A DNA stretch of 64,000 nt from Chionis minor (lineage: Eukaryota > Chordata > Aves > Charadriiformes > Chionididae): the NCBI GenBank assembly GCA_013398295.1, contig VZSF01003482.1, positions 429,809 through 493,808 on the forward strand, read 5' to 3'. A model generated the notes under the pieces. The model saw only the letters and a list, made by a program, of their open reading frames with translations, was not told where the DNA came from and ran no database searches. Below, piece after piece: positions 62,149 to 64,000 of this stretch (its first letter is position 1; each line of letters starts with the position of its first letter). Made by a program: the position numbers and the translations under genes.

Positions 62149-63810
62149 TTTTTTTCCCTTGTCTTTTTTCCCTCCACATCTCATTCAAAAACCTTTGTGA
62201 TTAGTCATCTCCAAGTTTCTTGCAAACATGACATTAAGCACTATAAGAGTAAAACTGTTTCTGCTCACTAAGCAAACAATCATTACTCCTGTGGTTATGT
62301 AGCTGGTGAATCTGCAAATTATAAACTGACTTCCACTAGGGTCTTTGGCCTTAAATGAAACAGACCTAATAGCCAATATTCTGAATTTAACTACTATTCT
62401 GTCACCATTTAGTCTGAGCTTAAAAACATACACATTTTGCAGTAGCCCCTTCCATTCAGCTTACTACCGGCATATTTTCATCCAAGACTGCAGTAACAGG
62501 AGATACTTCAAAAGCTGGGTAATTCCCTTCAAAATGAGAATGAGAGGTTATGAACAAGCTGGAGCTCGGTATTAGCTAGTTAGTGAAGTAATCCATTCAT
62601 GGTATATATAAGATTACCGTGTAACTGGATTATTGCACAAGGAAAGGAAACGGTATTTGAAATAATTAACTACAGCTACTGAATCCAAATATCCTATGAC
62701 ATTATCACTTTCCTTTTTCATTGCTCAGGACTGATGGAACTAGAAGTTATTAACATGGTGAAAGAATCAATCCATCCTAATGATTTAATAAGTAGTTTTC
62801 ATTCTTTTTAGATACTGTGGTTCACAAACTTAAACCTATTTTTAATATACTTGGTTTTTCTATTTAAGATCCCTTATAAGCTGTTCAAAACCCCACAGAT
62901 CACTAGTTTCAATAAGATTAATATCTATCTACTAACATATAAAAGAATTAATGATGCTGTTATGGTTAATATATAGAGACATTCGTATTTTACTTTGTCT
63001 CTTCTCTGAGCATTACTTGATTGATAGAACTTAGAGCTGACCAACTTAATACATTAGCTACTAAAACTCCAAAAAATAGGACACACATTGCTAGTGGCTA
63101 TGTTTATATTGCCATATCCCCATCACAACATATTAAGCAATTTACTTATTTTATGGTGTTTCTGTACCATCCGTTAGTACCTTCAATCTGGATCTGAGGT
63201 CTCACTATAATTTTTTTTTGTTTTTAAGCCGTGTCTTGCATTTCAGCATTTTTGTGAAGTCTGCAGATTTCAAGTATTGTCCATAAAATTTGGATGGACG
63301 TTCTTTCTTTCATGTGGCCTTCACCTACATAAGAGACAGATCTGAGATCAAATATTTAGGCACATCTGTCTAAATAAAACCAATTAGCCTTGATAATCAT
63401 CTTGCTCTTCTGTCACGTATGAAATGCTGTCCAGCATAATGGATATTATTCCCATGTGAGCTGTTATACTGAAATAAATACAGAGACAAAAGTCTCTTTA
63501 TTCTGAAGAGATTAACAACACTATATCATTGTGTTTTTAATTGACTTTAATCAGAATGTTTTCTCTGAAAATTCCAGATACTTTAAGACATCCAGATGAA
63601 TGAAACCCACTCAATCTGCAAGTTCACTACTATAATATACAAAAAGAAGGCATAAATATAGCCTTGAGTGCCAGCAAGTACATGTTTTGAATGAATAAAC
63701 GTGTCAAATTTGTACATCAGCTTTCAGCTCGATCAATTTAAAATGGCTCCTAACTGGTGCAAAAGTACAGATAAATGAGCTTGCTTTAATTGGCAGTCTG
63801 AATACCAACT
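62149..63810. other. AT-rich DNA, no gene seen
   Basis: Nothing recognised. Confidence 0.5.
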
Positions 63811-64000
63811 ACAGAATTACAGAATCACAGAATCACTTAGGTTGGAAGGGACCTTTGAGATCATCAAGTCCAACCATTAACCTAACACCACTAAACCACC
63901 CCTAAACCATGTCCCTCAGCACCATGTGTACCCATCTTTTAAATACCTCCAGGGATGGTGATTCAACAACTTCCATGGGCAGCTAGGATCACCATGCTAG
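63811..64000 (-). mobile_element. CR1 LINE 3' end, running off the window
   Basis: acagaattacagaatcacag, ggttggaagggacctttgag, atcatcaagtccaaccatta, then tacctccagggatggtgatt. The element continues beyond 64000 or ends near 63990. Confidence 0.87.

Noticed and set aside
1..64000. CRISPR, tRNA, rRNA or satellite arrays
   Set aside because: No regular spacer-repeat array, cloverleaf-type sequence or high-copy tandem satellite seen. The repeated CR1 ends are dispersed and in both orientations.

Overview
This window looks like a stretch of a bird nuclear genome, intergenic or deep intronic. The main evidence is the repeat content. There are many CR1 LINE copies whose 3' ends finish in ATTCTATG-type octamer repeats (or the reverse complement, tcatagaatcatagaat). 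There are also two LTR types that I recognise from avian genomes, and one decayed endogenous retrovirus. Background DNA is AT-rich, with no bacterial or compact-genome features. I see no intact protein-coding gene, tRNA, rRNA or CRISPR array. The long reading frames are retroelement remnants or chance frames. By rough addition CR1 covers about 13 kb (near 20%) of the window. That is dense for a bird and would fit a CR1-rich lineage, but this is inference.

Layout: 1-362, 3' part of an avian LTR. 2712-3300, an apparently complete solo LTR. 3465-4813, CR1-1 (+) with the RT core deleted. 8441-10771, CR1-2 (+), endonuclease to 3' end with another RT deletion. 11012-11390, a CR1-like fragment with a pentamer tail followed by a second CR1 fragment. 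18018-19466, CR1-A (-) with much of the RT. 21319-23447, a small decayed ERV (-) whose gag and pol pieces are fused in frame, with an env remnant and two LTR remnants. 24770-25172, 5' part of the same LTR type as at the window start. 30741-32420, CR1-B (-), where the ORF1 esterase region is joined directly to RT. 32958-33395, CR1 (+) 3' end. 38860-39310, a small CpG-rich patch. 40185-40432, an N gap flanked by C runs. 46396-47345, CR1-D (-). 47662-49990, CR1-C (-). 50651-51859, a near-perfect repeat of 49442-50649 across a single N, almost certainly an assembly artefact. 57651-58494, 59897-60372, 61873-62148 and 63811-64000, CR1 3' fragments. The stretches between are AT-rich DNA in which I recognise no gene.

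The observations most worth a second look are these: the false tandem duplication at 49442/50651; a mosaic of perfectly identical and strongly diverged blocks between CR1-A and CR1-B, 12.6 kb apart, which suggests gene conversion or a misassembly; the repeated loss of the RT core by internal deletion in CR1 copies that keep both flanks; the in-frame capsid-RT fusion in the ERV; and a speculative 55-bp exon at 12265-12319. I found no convincing new biological system.
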